Positions 16,369-25,026 of a stretch of DNA of 33,017 nucleotides are shown piece by piece; positions within the stretch are counted from its first letter, which is position 1, and every line of letters begins with the position of its first letter. Source of the DNA: JALGWN01 sp964598025. Lineage in GTDB: Bacteria; Arandabacterota; Arandabacteria; Arandabacterales; Arandabacteraceae. The DNA is taken from NCBI GenBank assembly GCA_964598025.1, contig CAZRAU010000022.1, forward strand, positions 1 to 33,017, given 5' to 3'. The position numbers were made by a program, and so were the translations under genes. The notes beneath the pieces were generated by a model. The model was not told the origin of the DNA. It made no database searches and worked only from the letters and a program-made list of their open reading frames with translations.

Positions 16369-17315
16369 ACACCGCCCGCCGAATCCAGCAAAGCTCCGAT
16401 ATGGGCATCTACGGATGCCGCCAGTGCGGATCGGTCGTAACCCCCCTCAAGCGCGGATACTACCCTGCCGTCGCATATCTCGATAGCAGCTTCCACGATA
16501 TCCGTTGTTATTCGGCCGAAGGCTCCGGTCTCCAGTGCCATATTCCCTATGGGATCGGCCCGGTGGGCGTCGAAGCCTGCGGAGATCAGAATCACCCATG
16601 GCTTGTGCGCTCTGAGCGCAGGCATGATGCGTTCGGCCAGAACCCGGCGGTAGGCATCCTCCCCGGCTCCGGCCGGGAGCGGGAAATTGAGGGTCTTGCC
16701 GGTTCCGGCCCCGGCCCCGCTCTCACCTTCGGCTCCGGTTCCCGGATAGAAAGGCCAGGAGTGGATGGATGCATAGAGGACACTCCCATCCTCGTAGAAC
16801 ATCTCCTGGGTCCCGTTGCCGTGATGCACATCGAAATCAATGATAGCCGCTTTGCCGAGTCCGCAGCCGCGCGTCACATATGCGGCTCCGATCGCAATGT
16901 TGTTCAGTATGCAGAAACCCATCGCCCTGCCGGGCCGGGCATGGTGACCGGGAGGTCTCACCAGACAGAACACCCGGCTGCATCTTCCCTCACGGAGGGC
17001 GTCCACTGCTGATGTTACCGCGCCTGCGGCATGCAGTGCCGCATCCAGGGAGCCCGGTCCGAACACGGTATCGGCGTCCAGATTGAGGGTCGCATCACTG
17101 GGAAGCGACCGAAGGTGGTCATAGTATTGCTTGGTGTGAACCAGAAGGATCTCCTCTTCGGTCGCCGGCCGAGGCTTGAGCCGGATCACCTTGTCAAGCA
17201 GCCCCGTGGATTCCAGGTGCTCGTATGTGTCCTTGACCCTCGCCGCGTTCTCCGGGTGGCTGCCGGTATCGTGCCCGAGATACACATCATCATAGATCAG
17301 ACCTGTCCGCGCCAT
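16365..17315 (-). CDS. Histone-deacetylase/AcuC family deacetylase
   Basis: 316 aa, cytoplasmic, full length for bacterial class II-like HDAC homologues. It contains RPPGHHARPG (His124-His125 charge relay), IDFDVHHGNGTQ (zinc ligands Asp162 and His164), SAGFDAHRADP (third zinc ligand Asp) and ALEGGYD. Members remove acetyl groups from lysines or from acetylpolyamines; the protein AcuC regulates acetyl-CoA synthetase. Which substrate applies here is open: a spermidine-synthase-like protein lies at 18955 and a lysine-rich sigma factor is transcribed divergently. A promoter at 17533-17561 implies a ~200-base leader. The last codon overlaps the rpmI stop in a CTAG. Confidence 0.93.
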   Translation of the reverse strand: MARTGLIYDDVYLGHDTGSHPENAARVKDTYEHLESTGLLDKVIRLKPRPATEEEILLVHTKQYYDHLRSLPSDATLNLDADTVFGPGSLDAALHAAGAVTSAVDALREGRCSRVFCLVRPPGHHARPGRAMGFCILNNIAIGAAYVTRGCGLGKAAIIDFDVHHGNGTQEMFYEDGSVLYASIHSWPFYPGTGAEGESGAGAGTGKTLNFPLPAGAGEDAYRRVLAERIMPALRAHKPWVILISAGFDAHRADPIGNMALETGAFGRITTDIVEAAIEICDGRVVSALEGGYDRSALAASVDAHIGALLDSAGGV

Positions 17316-17532
17316 CTTCTCAACCTCTCGCGAAAGCCACCGCCCGATCCCGTTTCATCTTCCGATAGTCCGTCTTGCGAGCCGAGTTTCAAGCACCACT
17401 ACAATATCAGGAAGATCATTCCGTATAAGCTACTACAGACCCCACCTGCATGGCTGCGGCATGTGCAGATCCGTTGAACGGCACTCTGCATCTTCTCCTG
17501 TCGGCACGGCTGCCGCCACGACATACGGACAA

Positions 17533-17561
17533 TGCATACAGCGGTCATGGGCATTTGTCAA
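17533..17561 (-). promoter_or_regulatory. Promoter of the deacetylase gene
   Basis: On the minus strand TTGACA (17561-17556), 17 bases, TATGCA (17538-17533). It points toward the ATG at 17315. Confidence 0.5.
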
Positions 17562-17660
17562 CGGGTTTGCAGCCTGGATGCGCCACACGGTTTCCTTCCT
17601 TCGGGACGCAGGGCGCAGCCGATGCTCGGCTATGGACGGCCCACCCGGGGCTGTTTCCGA

Positions 17661-17689
17661 TTGACACGACAGACGCGACGTGGTAATTG
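17661..17689 (+). promoter_or_regulatory. Promoter of the ECF sigma operon
   Basis: TTGACA (17661-17666), 17 bases, TAATTG (17684-17689) preceded by TGG. The start point would be near 17696, which argues against translation from the GTG codons at 17697 and 17703 and for the ATG at 17766. Confidence 0.5.
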
Positions 17690-17765
17690 ACGGAGGGTGA
17701 GTGTGCGGGCCGCACGCGGCTCTGCGGCTTGCGGAGAAGGTTGGGGCCGCACGGAAGAGCGATAT

Positions 17766-18476
17766 ATGGCAAGGACCAAAGCCAAGTCCGGCGGGAAGGC
17801 CGACAAGAAACCTAAGTCTCAGGCCGACTCCATGTCCGCTCGCGCCAAGACGGGCCGGAGAAAGAAACAGACCATAGAGCAGCGGGACCGCGAGCTTGTG
17901 CGGCTTGCCAAGCAGAACGATGCCGGTGCATTCGGGCAGCTGGCGCTCGAGTACCAGAACAAGATCTACCGGCTGGCAAGGCGGATGACCCAGACCGATG
18001 AGGATGCTGAGGATGTACTTCAGGAGGCATTCATAAAGGCCTTCAAGTCGCTTCCCGGTTTCAAGGGCGAATCCAAGTTCTCCACCTGGCTCTATCGGAT
18101 AACCGTGAACCTGGCTCTCATGAAGCTGAGGCGCAAGAAGATCGATTCGGTTTCTCTGGACGAACCTGTTGCCACAGATGAGGGGTCGATTCAAAGGGAA
18201 ATCGAGGATGAGGCCCTGGGTCCTCTGGAGGAACTCATAGAATCGGAGTCAATGGAGGTCCTGGACGAGGCCATCAACGAACTGCCGAAGGCCTACCGGG
18301 TGGTTTTTGTCCTCCGTCATGTCGAGGGGCTTTCCACCGAGGAGACGGCGAAAATCGTGGGTATTTCGGTGCCTGCCGTGAAATCTCGGCTTCATCGGAC
18401 CAGACTCCTGCTTAGAGAGAAACTTCTTGCGCACCTAAAGAATCAAACAAACAGGAGGATCAAACCGCGGTCATGA
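17766..18476 (+). CDS. ECF-type RNA polymerase sigma factor with basic N-terminal tail
   Basis: 236 aa from ATG 17766 (GGAAGAG upstream); the frame is open to GTG 17697, but the promoter position favours the ATG. Region 2 is YQNKIYRLARRMTQTDEDAEDV followed by LQEAFIKAFKSLP and FSTWLYRITVNLALMKLRR; region 4 is INELPKAYRVVFVLRHVEG followed by STEETAKIVGISVPAVKSRLHR. These are clear sigma-E/RpoE-type features. Unusually, ~38 residues before region 2 are very rich in Lys, Arg, Ala and Ser (MARTKAKSGGKADKKPKSQA opens it). The ATGA overlap with the next gene, a zinc anti-sigma, makes a standard sigma/anti-sigma operon. The regulon is unknown. Confidence 0.92.
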   Translation: MARTKAKSGGKADKKPKSQADSMSARAKTGRRKKQTIEQRDRELVRLAKQNDAGAFGQLALEYQNKIYRLARRMTQTDEDAEDVLQEAFIKAFKSLPGFKGESKFSTWLYRITVNLALMKLRRKKIDSVSLDEPVATDEGSIQREIEDEALGPLEELIESESMEVLDEAINELPKAYRVVFVLRHVEGLSTEETAKIVGISVPAVKSRLHRTRLLLREKLLAHLKNQTNRRIKPRS

Positions 18477-18856
18477 ACTGTAGGGGGATTCTCGACGTTT
18501 TATCGGATTATCTGGAAGGCGATGCCGGTAGTGCTATATGCAAGAAGATCGAGGAGCATCTTAAAGGTTGTGAGAGGTGCCGCATGCATATAGATACCAT
18601 GAAGAAGATCATCATCATCTACAAGAAGTGGAGAACCGAACCTATTCCCGAAGATGTGCAGGCCAGGCTGAAGCACGTTGTTGCCAGGGAGTGCATGCTC
18701 AAAGGCTTGGATCCGGCCGCCGCCCAGGGGTCCCGGGGTGCGTCGGCCGTCTCCGCCCGGAGTAAGGCCAAGAAGCGGCCGGCCGCCGGCGGCAGGCGCA
18801 AGCAGGCTGTAAGCAAGCAAGCGAAGCCCTCCAAGAGATCCCCCGGAAAGCGCTGA
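18473..18856 (+). CDS. Zinc-binding anti-sigma factor, soluble, with basic C-terminal tail
   Basis: 127 aa; its ATG overlaps the sigma stop (ATGA). The ZAS signature is EEHLKGCERCRMHID, i.e. His29-x3-Cys33-x2-Cys36, followed by a helix (MKKIIIIYKKW) that normally packs against the sigma. There is no transmembrane segment, so it should be cytoplasmic and respond to an internal cue such as redox state at the zinc. The last ~45 residues are low-complexity and strongly basic (SARSKAKKRPAAGGRRKQAV and on to PSKRSPGKR), echoing the basic tail of the partner sigma. It is the last gene of the operon; the convergent fusion gene ends 98 bases away. Confidence 0.88.
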   Translation: MNCRGILDVLSDYLEGDAGSAICKKIEEHLKGCERCRMHIDTMKKIIIIYKKWRTEPIPEDVQARLKHVVARECMLKGLDPAAAQGSRGASAVSARSKAKKRPAAGGRRKQAVSKQAKPSKRSPGKR

Positions 18857-18954
18857 TCCGGCCACTGCCTCCGATAGTCCTGGCACCGGTCCATCCGGCG
18901 ACCCGAAGATGAGCCGCCTGACCCCCGGCCGGATTCCACTGGAGCTCTCCCATC

Positions 18955-21900
18955 CTATTGGCGGGGCAGGCCTTCCAATTTCTGTTTTGCCATCTGGTTT
19001 CCCGGGCTCAGCTCGAGGGTCTTCAGCCAGGCCTGCCGGGCTCCTTCCACGTCTCCCATGCTCAGAAGCACGTTACCCAGCTGGAAGTGCGCGGGAACGA
19101 AGTCCGGCGCTGCGGAAATCGCCTTCTGGAAACTGTCCCGAGCCTTTTCCCAGTCACGCTCGGCGGCGTATGTGAGGCCCAGGTCGAACAAGGCATGCGG
19201 CATGTCAGGTGCGGAAAGAGCCGCGTGCCGGAAGTGCTCCCGGGCTTCGGCGATACGGCCTTCGCGCAAGTGGATAGTGCCGAGGGCGATTCTCACGTCA
19301 TAGTCATCGGGGTCCGCCTCGAGCGCAGCCTCATAAGCTGCCACGGCCTCATCCTTGCGGTCGAGGGCCGAGTAGGCCATTCCCAGCCGCAGGAGAATGC
19401 CGTGATCGCCGGGCAGGATCTTGAGGGCGTCGCGGAAGTGCTCGACCGCCTCCACAGGCTTTTCCCACCTCAGATAGCACTCCCCGATCGAAACATGCGG
19501 ATCGGGCAGGTCCGGTCGGAGCTCAAGCGCTTTCTCCAGGTGCTCGCGTGCCTGTTCGAATCTGCCTTCAGCCAGATACCTCACCCCCAGAGCATATTCA
19601 ATCTCATAGCCTTGCCGTCCCGATTGAGAGGCCCGTTCCAGGGTCGCCAGAGCATCGTCCAGAGATGCCAGGGCATACATGGCGATCCGGCTGTCGGGAT
19701 CCGTGGCGAGTGCCTTCTCGTACTCCGCCTTGGCCAGCCCGGTCTCCTTGACCGCGTTCAGTATGTGGCCCTTTATCATGTGCGTGGAGAGAGCGGTGGC
19801 GCCGGCAATCCGTCCGGCAACAGCATTGGGATCCTCCCCGAGAGCCTCCAGGCCGGAAACGTAATCCAGCGGATCGGGTCTCAGGGACAACAGGGTCTCG
19901 AGATTGCGGCTCAGGTAAGGCTTGGCTGTGCCCCTTCGGGCCAGCCCGAATTCGAGAACGGGATGATCGTCGGAGTGGCGCGGGGCGCCCTCCGTGAACC
20001 GGGCGATTGCATCGCCGTCGGCCAGGAGACAGGAAACAAGCAAGTAAGGGTCATCAATCAGGATCGATCTCAGGTCTTCGCTAATCACGGAATCCTCGAA
20101 TGCCGCTGCGAACTTCGCCAGGTCGACATCGATCTCGGCGTCTTTCTTTCCCACGAGCAGCGCGTGCTGGGAGAACGTCATGTAGAAGTACCAGACGGAC
20201 ATGTGCGGAAAGGCATCATAGAAAGCCTTGAGAGCGACCCTGAGATCCTCGGGGCTGAGATCGAGCGGCAGCCAGCAGGATGCTATGCCTCCGGGCCTGA
20301 GCTTGTCGCTCACGGTCTTGAAGTGATCGTAAGTGTAGAGCGCAGAAGCTCCCCCCGTTCCCGGGTATATCGAGTCCGTCATGATGATGTCATACCGGTC
20401 CTGGGTCAGCAGGACGAAGTTCTTGCCGTCCATGATTACGATGTTGACATTAGGGAGATCGAAAACCAGTCGATTCAGGGCGCTGAAGAAGCGTCTGGCC
20501 GCTGTGATGACGTCCTTGCAAATTTCCACCCCGTCTATGGCCCGGGCCCCGTGGACGGTCAGGATCCGCAAGGTCTCGCCGCTCCCGAATCCGATATGGG
20601 CGACCTTGTCTTTGTTGTCTGCGAGCAATATGGGGAGATGCCCCTGGAGCTTCTGGGTCACCCGCAGCATCTGGCTTGTGCCCGCGACATTGACGCCGTC
20701 GATGGCGAGCAGGTCGAAGTCGGGGTAACGATGCACCGTAACGGTTCCGCTGACCCCTTCCTTGAAGTACACGAGCTGGCTCCCCTCTTCCTTGATGTTG
20801 AACGTACGCGCAAAGATCGAGGGCTTGATGGCGTAGGTCAGCACCATTAGGCCGGCAAGTGCCACGGCTGCGGCTCCCGCCCAGGCCCTCCGGTTGCCCT
20901 TGCACGAGAAGAGCAGCAGGCCTACGGAGATATTGATGGAGGCCACGAGGGCCAGCGATCTTGCCGAGCCAAGGGCGGGCACCAGCAGGAAACCCGCCAG
21001 CAGCGATCCGGATACGGCCCCCAGGGTGTTGAAGAAATAGATCTTGCCGACCGACATGGACACCGATCGCCGCCGGGCATATATGCGGGTAACGATGGGG
21101 AAGGCCGCTCCCATGAAGAGTGCGGGGACGAGCATCACGCTTGCCGCCTGAAGGAAGCCGGCGCCTCTGAGCCTGAGAAGATCTCCACCGGAGTCTCTGA
21201 GGTCCAGGAACCGATTGGAGAGATCCAGCCTTGAGAGAAGGTAGATGGATACAAACGAAGCCAGGCCTATCAGGATCTCGACCAGCCCGAAGGCCTCGGT
21301 TGGACGTCGCCACCTGTCCACCAGTCGTGAAGAGGCGTAGCTTCCCGCTGCAAGGCCGATGAGAAAAGTCGTGAGCATGAGGCTGAAGGCGTGGGCGGTG
21401 GCACCAAGTGAGAAGACCAGCACCTTGGTATAGATGACCTCATATGCCAAGGCTGCGCCCCCCGAGACCCCTATGGCCAGGAGTACGACGAACGCCACAT
21501 ACGTGGGTATCGGCTCGCTTTCGGCCTCCGTCTCGCCCGCCCCATCGGCCGCGCCGGTCCGAATGCCCTTACCGATCCCAATCGCCAGGAGGCCCACCAT
21601 GACGCTGACCGCGGCCGCAAGGTACACCGATGAGGAAACCCCGATGAACTCCAGCAGAAAGAAACCGGTAACAAAGGAGCCTATCACGGCGCCGAAGGTG
21701 TTGACTGCGTACAGGGCCCCGATATTCCGGCCGAGCTTGGCGAACTCGCTCCCTGCGAACTTGCTCAAGACGGGCAAGGTGCCTCCCATCATGGTGGTAG
21801 GAACAAGCACAACCAAGAAGGACAGGAAGAACCTGACTATCGCCACCGGCAAGGGCTGTTGGCCGAAAGCTTCGAAAACCCCGGAATAGACCCCCGTGAG

Positions 21901-22188
21901 CCCGCCTATTATCCAGGGCACCAGCAAGGCATAGACTCCTATCAGCGATTCCAGCATGCCGAATACCAGAACCGGATGCTTGAGGCGGTCACCGTATCTT
22001 CCAAGCATGATACTCCCCAGCGCAAGCCCTGCCATGAAAGCCGCCAGTACCGTGCTCACGGCATACGTGGTGCTCCCGAACACGGTGACTAACATCCTCG
22101 TCCATGCCACCTCATAGATGAGCCCCGTTATGCCCGATATGAAAAAGAGGGCAAAGATCGCGAACTTCTTTCCACCTGGTCTTTCCAT
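18955..22188 (-). CDS. Membrane / spermidine-synthase-like / TPR fusion protein
   Basis: 1077 aa. Residues 1-~440 hold about 13 hydrophobic segments in two similar halves: YEVAWTRMLVTVFGSTTYAV with LAAFMAGLALGS in the first, and YEVIYTKVLVFSLGATAHAF with LTTFLIGLAAGS in the second. Residues ~445-700 are a spermidine-synthase-like domain with an AdoMet-type loop (AHIGFGSGETLRIL), acidic DGVEI and DIIMTDSIYPGTGG with the catalytic-type Asp. Residues ~800-1077 are tandem TPRs (e.g. ALELRPDLPDPHVSIGECYL, AYEAALEADPDDYDVRIALG). Such fusions are frequent in FCB-type genomes; whether they make polyamines is unproven. Monocistronic; a weak AGGGG precedes the ATG. Confidence 0.9.
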   Translation of the reverse strand: MERPGGKKFAIFALFFISGITGLIYEVAWTRMLVTVFGSTTYAVSTVLAAFMAGLALGSIMLGRYGDRLKHPVLVFGMLESLIGVYALLVPWIIGGLTGVYSGVFEAFGQQPLPVAIVRFFLSFLVVLVPTTMMGGTLPVLSKFAGSEFAKLGRNIGALYAVNTFGAVIGSFVTGFFLLEFIGVSSSVYLAAAVSVMVGLLAIGIGKGIRTGAADGAGETEAESEPIPTYVAFVVLLAIGVSGGAALAYEVIYTKVLVFSLGATAHAFSLMLTTFLIGLAAGSYASSRLVDRWRRPTEAFGLVEILIGLASFVSIYLLSRLDLSNRFLDLRDSGGDLLRLRGAGFLQAASVMLVPALFMGAAFPIVTRIYARRRSVSMSVGKIYFFNTLGAVSGSLLAGFLLVPALGSARSLALVASINISVGLLLFSCKGNRRAWAGAAAVALAGLMVLTYAIKPSIFARTFNIKEEGSQLVYFKEGVSGTVTVHRYPDFDLLAIDGVNVAGTSQMLRVTQKLQGHLPILLADNKDKVAHIGFGSGETLRILTVHGARAIDGVEICKDVITAARRFFSALNRLVFDLPNVNIVIMDGKNFVLLTQDRYDIIMTDSIYPGTGGASALYTYDHFKTVSDKLRPGGIASCWLPLDLSPEDLRVALKAFYDAFPHMSVWYFYMTFSQHALLVGKKDAEIDVDLAKFAAAFEDSVISEDLRSILIDDPYLLVSCLLADGDAIARFTEGAPRHSDDHPVLEFGLARRGTAKPYLSRNLETLLSLRPDPLDYVSGLEALGEDPNAVAGRIAGATALSTHMIKGHILNAVKETGLAKAEYEKALATDPDSRIAMYALASLDDALATLERASQSGRQGYEIEYALGVRYLAEGRFEQAREHLEKALELRPDLPDPHVSIGECYLRWEKPVEAVEHFRDALKILPGDHGILLRLGMAYSALDRKDEAVAAYEAALEADPDDYDVRIALGTIHLREGRIAEAREHFRHAALSAPDMPHALFDLGLTYAAERDWEKARDSFQKAISAAPDFVPAHFQLGNVLLSMGDVEGARQAWLKTLELSPGNQMAKQKLEGLPRQ

Positions 22189-22224
22189 CGATTACCCCTG
22201 TCAGAGGTTGTTGTCGGTCACTTG

Positions 22225-22254
22225 ATGTTAAGCCTGAGGGGAGCTCGAAGTCAA
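22225..22254 (-). promoter_or_regulatory. Candidate promoter of the fusion gene
   Basis: On the minus strand TTGACT (22254-22249), 18 bases, TAACAT (22230-22225), about 40 bases before the ATG at 22188. Confidence 0.4.
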
Positions 22255-22335
22255 CCCCGCGGCTCACGCCGGCGCCCTAGCACCGGAATCGGCGGCGTGC
22301 CGGCGTTGCCGCCTGCTATTGCCTCCTGTGCTCCC

Positions 22336-22364
22336 TTGAATCCTCCAAGTATAACACATATAAT
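22336..22364 (+). promoter_or_regulatory. Sigma70-type promoter of the M28 peptidase gene
   Basis: TTGAAT (22336-22341), 17 bases, consensus TATAAT (22359-22364). AGAGGGGG lies before the ATG at 22385. Downstream bases CGG extend the TATAATC[A/G]G shared with the other two peptidase promoters. Confidence 0.75.
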
Positions 22365-22384
22365 CGGGACAGAGGGGGCTCCAG

Positions 22385-24907
22385 ATGAGAGACGTTTCAC
22401 GATGCCGGGGCATGTGCCTGACCGCTTTGCTGCTTCTTTACTGCGTCTCGGCAGCGGCCCGGGCGGACGAAGAGGTCCTGGTCTTCAGCGTGAAGACGCC
22501 CGTCTCGGCGGACTTGCTTGGCTCGCTGGGCCTCGTCTTCCTCGCCGACATAGGTGAGGCATACCTTGTCCAGGGCGACGGCAACTCAGAGGCCAAGCTT
22601 GCCCGGGCCGGTGTCGGCTTCAGTCGGATCTTGAGTGCCGAGCCTGGTCTCGAGATATTTCTGCTCAGGCAAAGGAGCTTCGGTGAGGGGCTCATCCAGG
22701 CGGCGGGGTTCTCCAGGGCGGCCCCGGGCACCTATGTCGCCGCTGTCGGGACCCGTGACATCGTCGACCTCGATCGCCTGCCCTTCTCAAAGGCGAGGCT
22801 CCTGCCGGGTCCCTACCCGGGGCCGGCCGGTGAGGCTCCTCCGGGGACAGGCATCCCTGTACGCGCGGATCCCCTGATCGAGGAGATGGTGGACCGGGTA
22901 TCGGGCGATTCGCTGTGGCGCTACATATCCGAGCTGAGCGGCATGGAACCGATTAGGACCCCGTACGGAGTGGACACGCTCTGCACCCGGTATTCCTTGA
23001 GCGAGGGTTTTGGTCTGGTGACAGGCTATGTGGCTGACAGGCTCGGACGCTACTGCTCCAGTGTGTACTTCGATCGCTATGTCGTAGGGACGATTGCCTT
23101 CTACTCGGCAAGCTTCCCCGACACCCTGAACGCCTGGGTGGTAGGAAACGAGCCGGCCGTATATAGGACGTGGGACGGGGGCTTATCGTGGGAGCGCCAG
23201 CCAATCGATGCGCCTCACAGTTCCTTCTGGGGTGTCTCTGCAACCGGCAACGCCAGGGGCTGGATCTGCGGTACCGGCGGCAACATATACGGTACGGTCG
23301 ACGGGGGGGAGACCTGGATCCGCCAGCCGGGGCCGGCGAGGGTCACCCTGAACGACATCTGTTTTCTGGACTCCCTTGCCGGGTGGGTTGTGGGCGATGG
23401 CGGTCTTGTAATGAGGACCACCGACGGGGGGGTTACCTGGACCGAGGTCGAAAGCGGCACAACGTCCGATCTTAGCGGCCTCGATTTCCGGTCCGCCGGC
23501 CGGGGGTGGGCATGCGGGGAAGACGGGCTCACGCTTTTCTGGGATGGAGCGGCCTGGCATGTCAGGCCGGCCGGCACCGACGAGGATCTCATGGACATAG
23601 CGTTCGCGGACGACCACTCGGGCTGGACCGTGGGGAGCGGGCGGACGGTGCTCAAGACCGAGGATGCGGGATCGACCTGGACTGCCCAGGAGATTCCCGG
23701 CGACGCGAACCCGTTTCTTAAGAGTGTCGTCGCCTTGAGCCCGTCCGGCGCGCGCGTGGCAGGGCTTAATGGGACGATGCTCAATACCGATGATGGAGGC
23801 CAAACCTGGACGATCCGGCCGTCGGGCACGCTCTTCGGTCTCACGCGGATTCGCTTCGCCGGTGCCTCGCAAGGCTGGGCCGTTGGCTACGGCAGCACCG
23901 TGCTTCATACCGCCGACGGGGGACTCTCGTGGAAGAGCCTGAAGGAGCGTCTGCCCTCCGAGGCCTTGATAAAGCTCGACAACGTGGTTGGGGTCAGTGG
24001 GAGCACCAGGAGCGACAGGCAGGTCATAATCTGCGGGCACTTCGACTCCACGTCTGAAGACCCATATAACCGCGCCCCCGGCGCCGACGACAATGGAACG
24101 GGCGCGGCCGCCGTGCTGGAGGCGGCGCGGGTTCTCTGCGATTACCGTTTCGAGCGGCCCATAAGGTTCATCCTTTTCTCAGGCGAGGAGCAGGGCCTTT
24201 TCGGGAGCGGTGAATACGCCGCGGATGCAAGTCAGGACGGTGACCGTATTGCGGCCGTACTCAATTTCGATATGATAGGCTACGTTGACGCTCAACCGGA
24301 GGACATCGATCTCGTAGGCAATGAGGCTTCCGAGTGGCTGGTCGATCTCACGGCGGATTGCGCCGGCCTCTACGTGCCGTCGCTGGAGGTGAAGCGTACG
24401 ATTGATCCCACCATGGTCCTGAGCGACCATGCCTCTTTCTGGAAAGCCGGGTACTATGCGCTGCTCGGCACCGAAGACAGGGACCTTCAGTATCCGTACT
24501 ACCACACGACAGGTGACACCCTGGGTAACCTGAATCAGGCTTTTGCCGCCGATGTGGTGAGGATGGCGGTCGGCGCCGTTGCGCACTTGGCCAGACCCGA
24601 CACCTCGCTGAACGATCCCAATACGCCGCTGGAGCTGAGGATCAAGACGGTTTTTCCCAATCCGTTCAGGTCGGAGATCGAGATCACCTTCGTCCCGGCA
24701 TGGGCCGGAGATGTGGAGGTCTCAATAGTGGATGTCATGGGCCGGAGGGTCAAGGCGCTCGAATACGCCCATGTTCCGAGGAGCGGGTACGTCGCCATAT
24801 GGCGAGGCCTTAATGAGAGCAACGAGCGCGTGGCCCCAGGGGTCTACTTCGTTGTGCTCAAGCAGGGAGAGCATCGTGCAGCCACCAAGATCGTCCGGCT
24901 CAGGTGA
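22385..24907 (+). CDS. Secreted M28-family zinc peptidase with inserted seven-repeat YCF48-like propeller
   Basis: 840 aa. The signal peptide ends near AAARA (res ~27). Residues ~165-235 (LIEEMVDRVSGDSLWRYISE, YSLSEGFGLVTGYVADRLG) look like the N-terminal helices of an M28 peptidase. A propeller of seven repeats follows (~242-522), each of the type GWVVGDGGLVMRTTDGGVTW. The peptidase core then resumes: His552 (ICGHFDS), Asp568-Asp569 (GADDNGTG), Glu601-Glu602 (FSGEEQGLFGS), Asp629 (LNFDMIGY) and His707 (YYHTTGDT), a complete two-zinc aminopeptidase site. The last ~85 residues are a FlgD-like sorting domain (VFPNPF, VSIVDVMGRRV, WRGLNESNERV, PGVYFVVL). It should be an exported aminopeptidase or carboxypeptidase-like enzyme. 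Monocistronic. Confidence 0.92.
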   Translation: MRDVSRCRGMCLTALLLLYCVSAAARADEEVLVFSVKTPVSADLLGSLGLVFLADIGEAYLVQGDGNSEAKLARAGVGFSRILSAEPGLEIFLLRQRSFGEGLIQAAGFSRAAPGTYVAAVGTRDIVDLDRLPFSKARLLPGPYPGPAGEAPPGTGIPVRADPLIEEMVDRVSGDSLWRYISELSGMEPIRTPYGVDTLCTRYSLSEGFGLVTGYVADRLGRYCSSVYFDRYVVGTIAFYSASFPDTLNAWVVGNEPAVYRTWDGGLSWERQPIDAPHSSFWGVSATGNARGWICGTGGNIYGTVDGGETWIRQPGPARVTLNDICFLDSLAGWVVGDGGLVMRTTDGGVTWTEVESGTTSDLSGLDFRSAGRGWACGEDGLTLFWDGAAWHVRPAGTDEDLMDIAFADDHSGWTVGSGRTVLKTEDAGSTWTAQEIPGDANPFLKSVVALSPSGARVAGLNGTMLNTDDGGQTWTIRPSGTLFGLTRIRFAGASQGWAVGYGSTVLHTADGGLSWKSLKERLPSEALIKLDNVVGVSGSTRSDRQVIICGHFDSTSEDPYNRAPGADDNGTGAAAVLEAARVLCDYRFERPIRFILFSGEEQGLFGSGEYAADASQDGDRIAAVLNFDMIGYVDAQPEDIDLVGNEASEWLVDLTADCAGLYVPSLEVKRTIDPTMVLSDHASFWKAGYYALLGTEDRDLQYPYYHTTGDTLGNLNQAFAADVVRMAVGAVAHLARPDTSLNDPNTPLELRIKTVFPNPFRSEIEITFVPAWAGDVEVSIVDVMGRRVKALEYAHVPRSGYVAIWRGLNESNERVAPGVYFVVLKQGEHRAATKIVRLR

Positions 24908-24936
24908 CTCCGGCCGGTCCCGGCCGAGAGTCTCGC

Positions 24937-24965
24937 TTGGGACGTTGCCGACAGCGGCCTATAGA
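24937..24965 (+). promoter_or_regulatory. Candidate clpB promoter
   Basis: TTGGGA (24937-24942), 17 bases, TATAGA (24960-24965). There is no CIRCE inverted repeat and no convincing sigma32-type pair between 24908 and 25026. A GC hairpin CGGCCG-GTCC-CGGCCG (24911-24926) lacks a T-run. Confidence 0.45.
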
Positions 24966-25026
24966 CAATGACAATTGGGAAACCCGGCGGCCGGTAGGGT
25001 CGTCACAAGAAACGGGAGGGTACCCG

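Larger units (their letters stand above)
17316..17765. other. Divergent intergenic region between deacetylase and sigma factor genes
   Basis: Besides the two promoters listed separately, this 450-base stretch has a minus-strand 30-codon ORF (17491-17399, start MQSAVQRICTCRS) with AGGAG four bases before its ATG, lying in the deacetylase leader. A short hairpin TGCAGA/TCTGCA (17464-17490) overlaps its start. I found no RNA gene and no repeat copy here. Confidence 0.35.

Noticed and set aside
17316..17660. Structured RNA gene (SRP, RNase P, 6S or tmRNA)
   Set aside because: None of the conserved cores of these RNAs could be found on either strand, only a small hairpin.
17433..18194. 253-codon minus-strand frame across the sigma gene and intergenic region
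   Set aside because: It is antisense to the unmistakable sigma region 2 and crosses both divergent promoters; its translation has no recognisable motif.
18958..20850. 630-codon open frame on the plus strand
   Set aside because: It is antisense to the TPR and spermidine-synthase-like part of the fusion gene. The minus strand shows clear TPR and AdoMet motifs, whereas the plus frame resembles nothing.
24908..25026. Heat-shock control element for clpB (CIRCE or sigma32 promoter)
   Set aside because: No TTAGCACTC/GAGTGCTAA inverted repeat and no properly spaced sigma32 boxes; a sigma70-like pair fits better.
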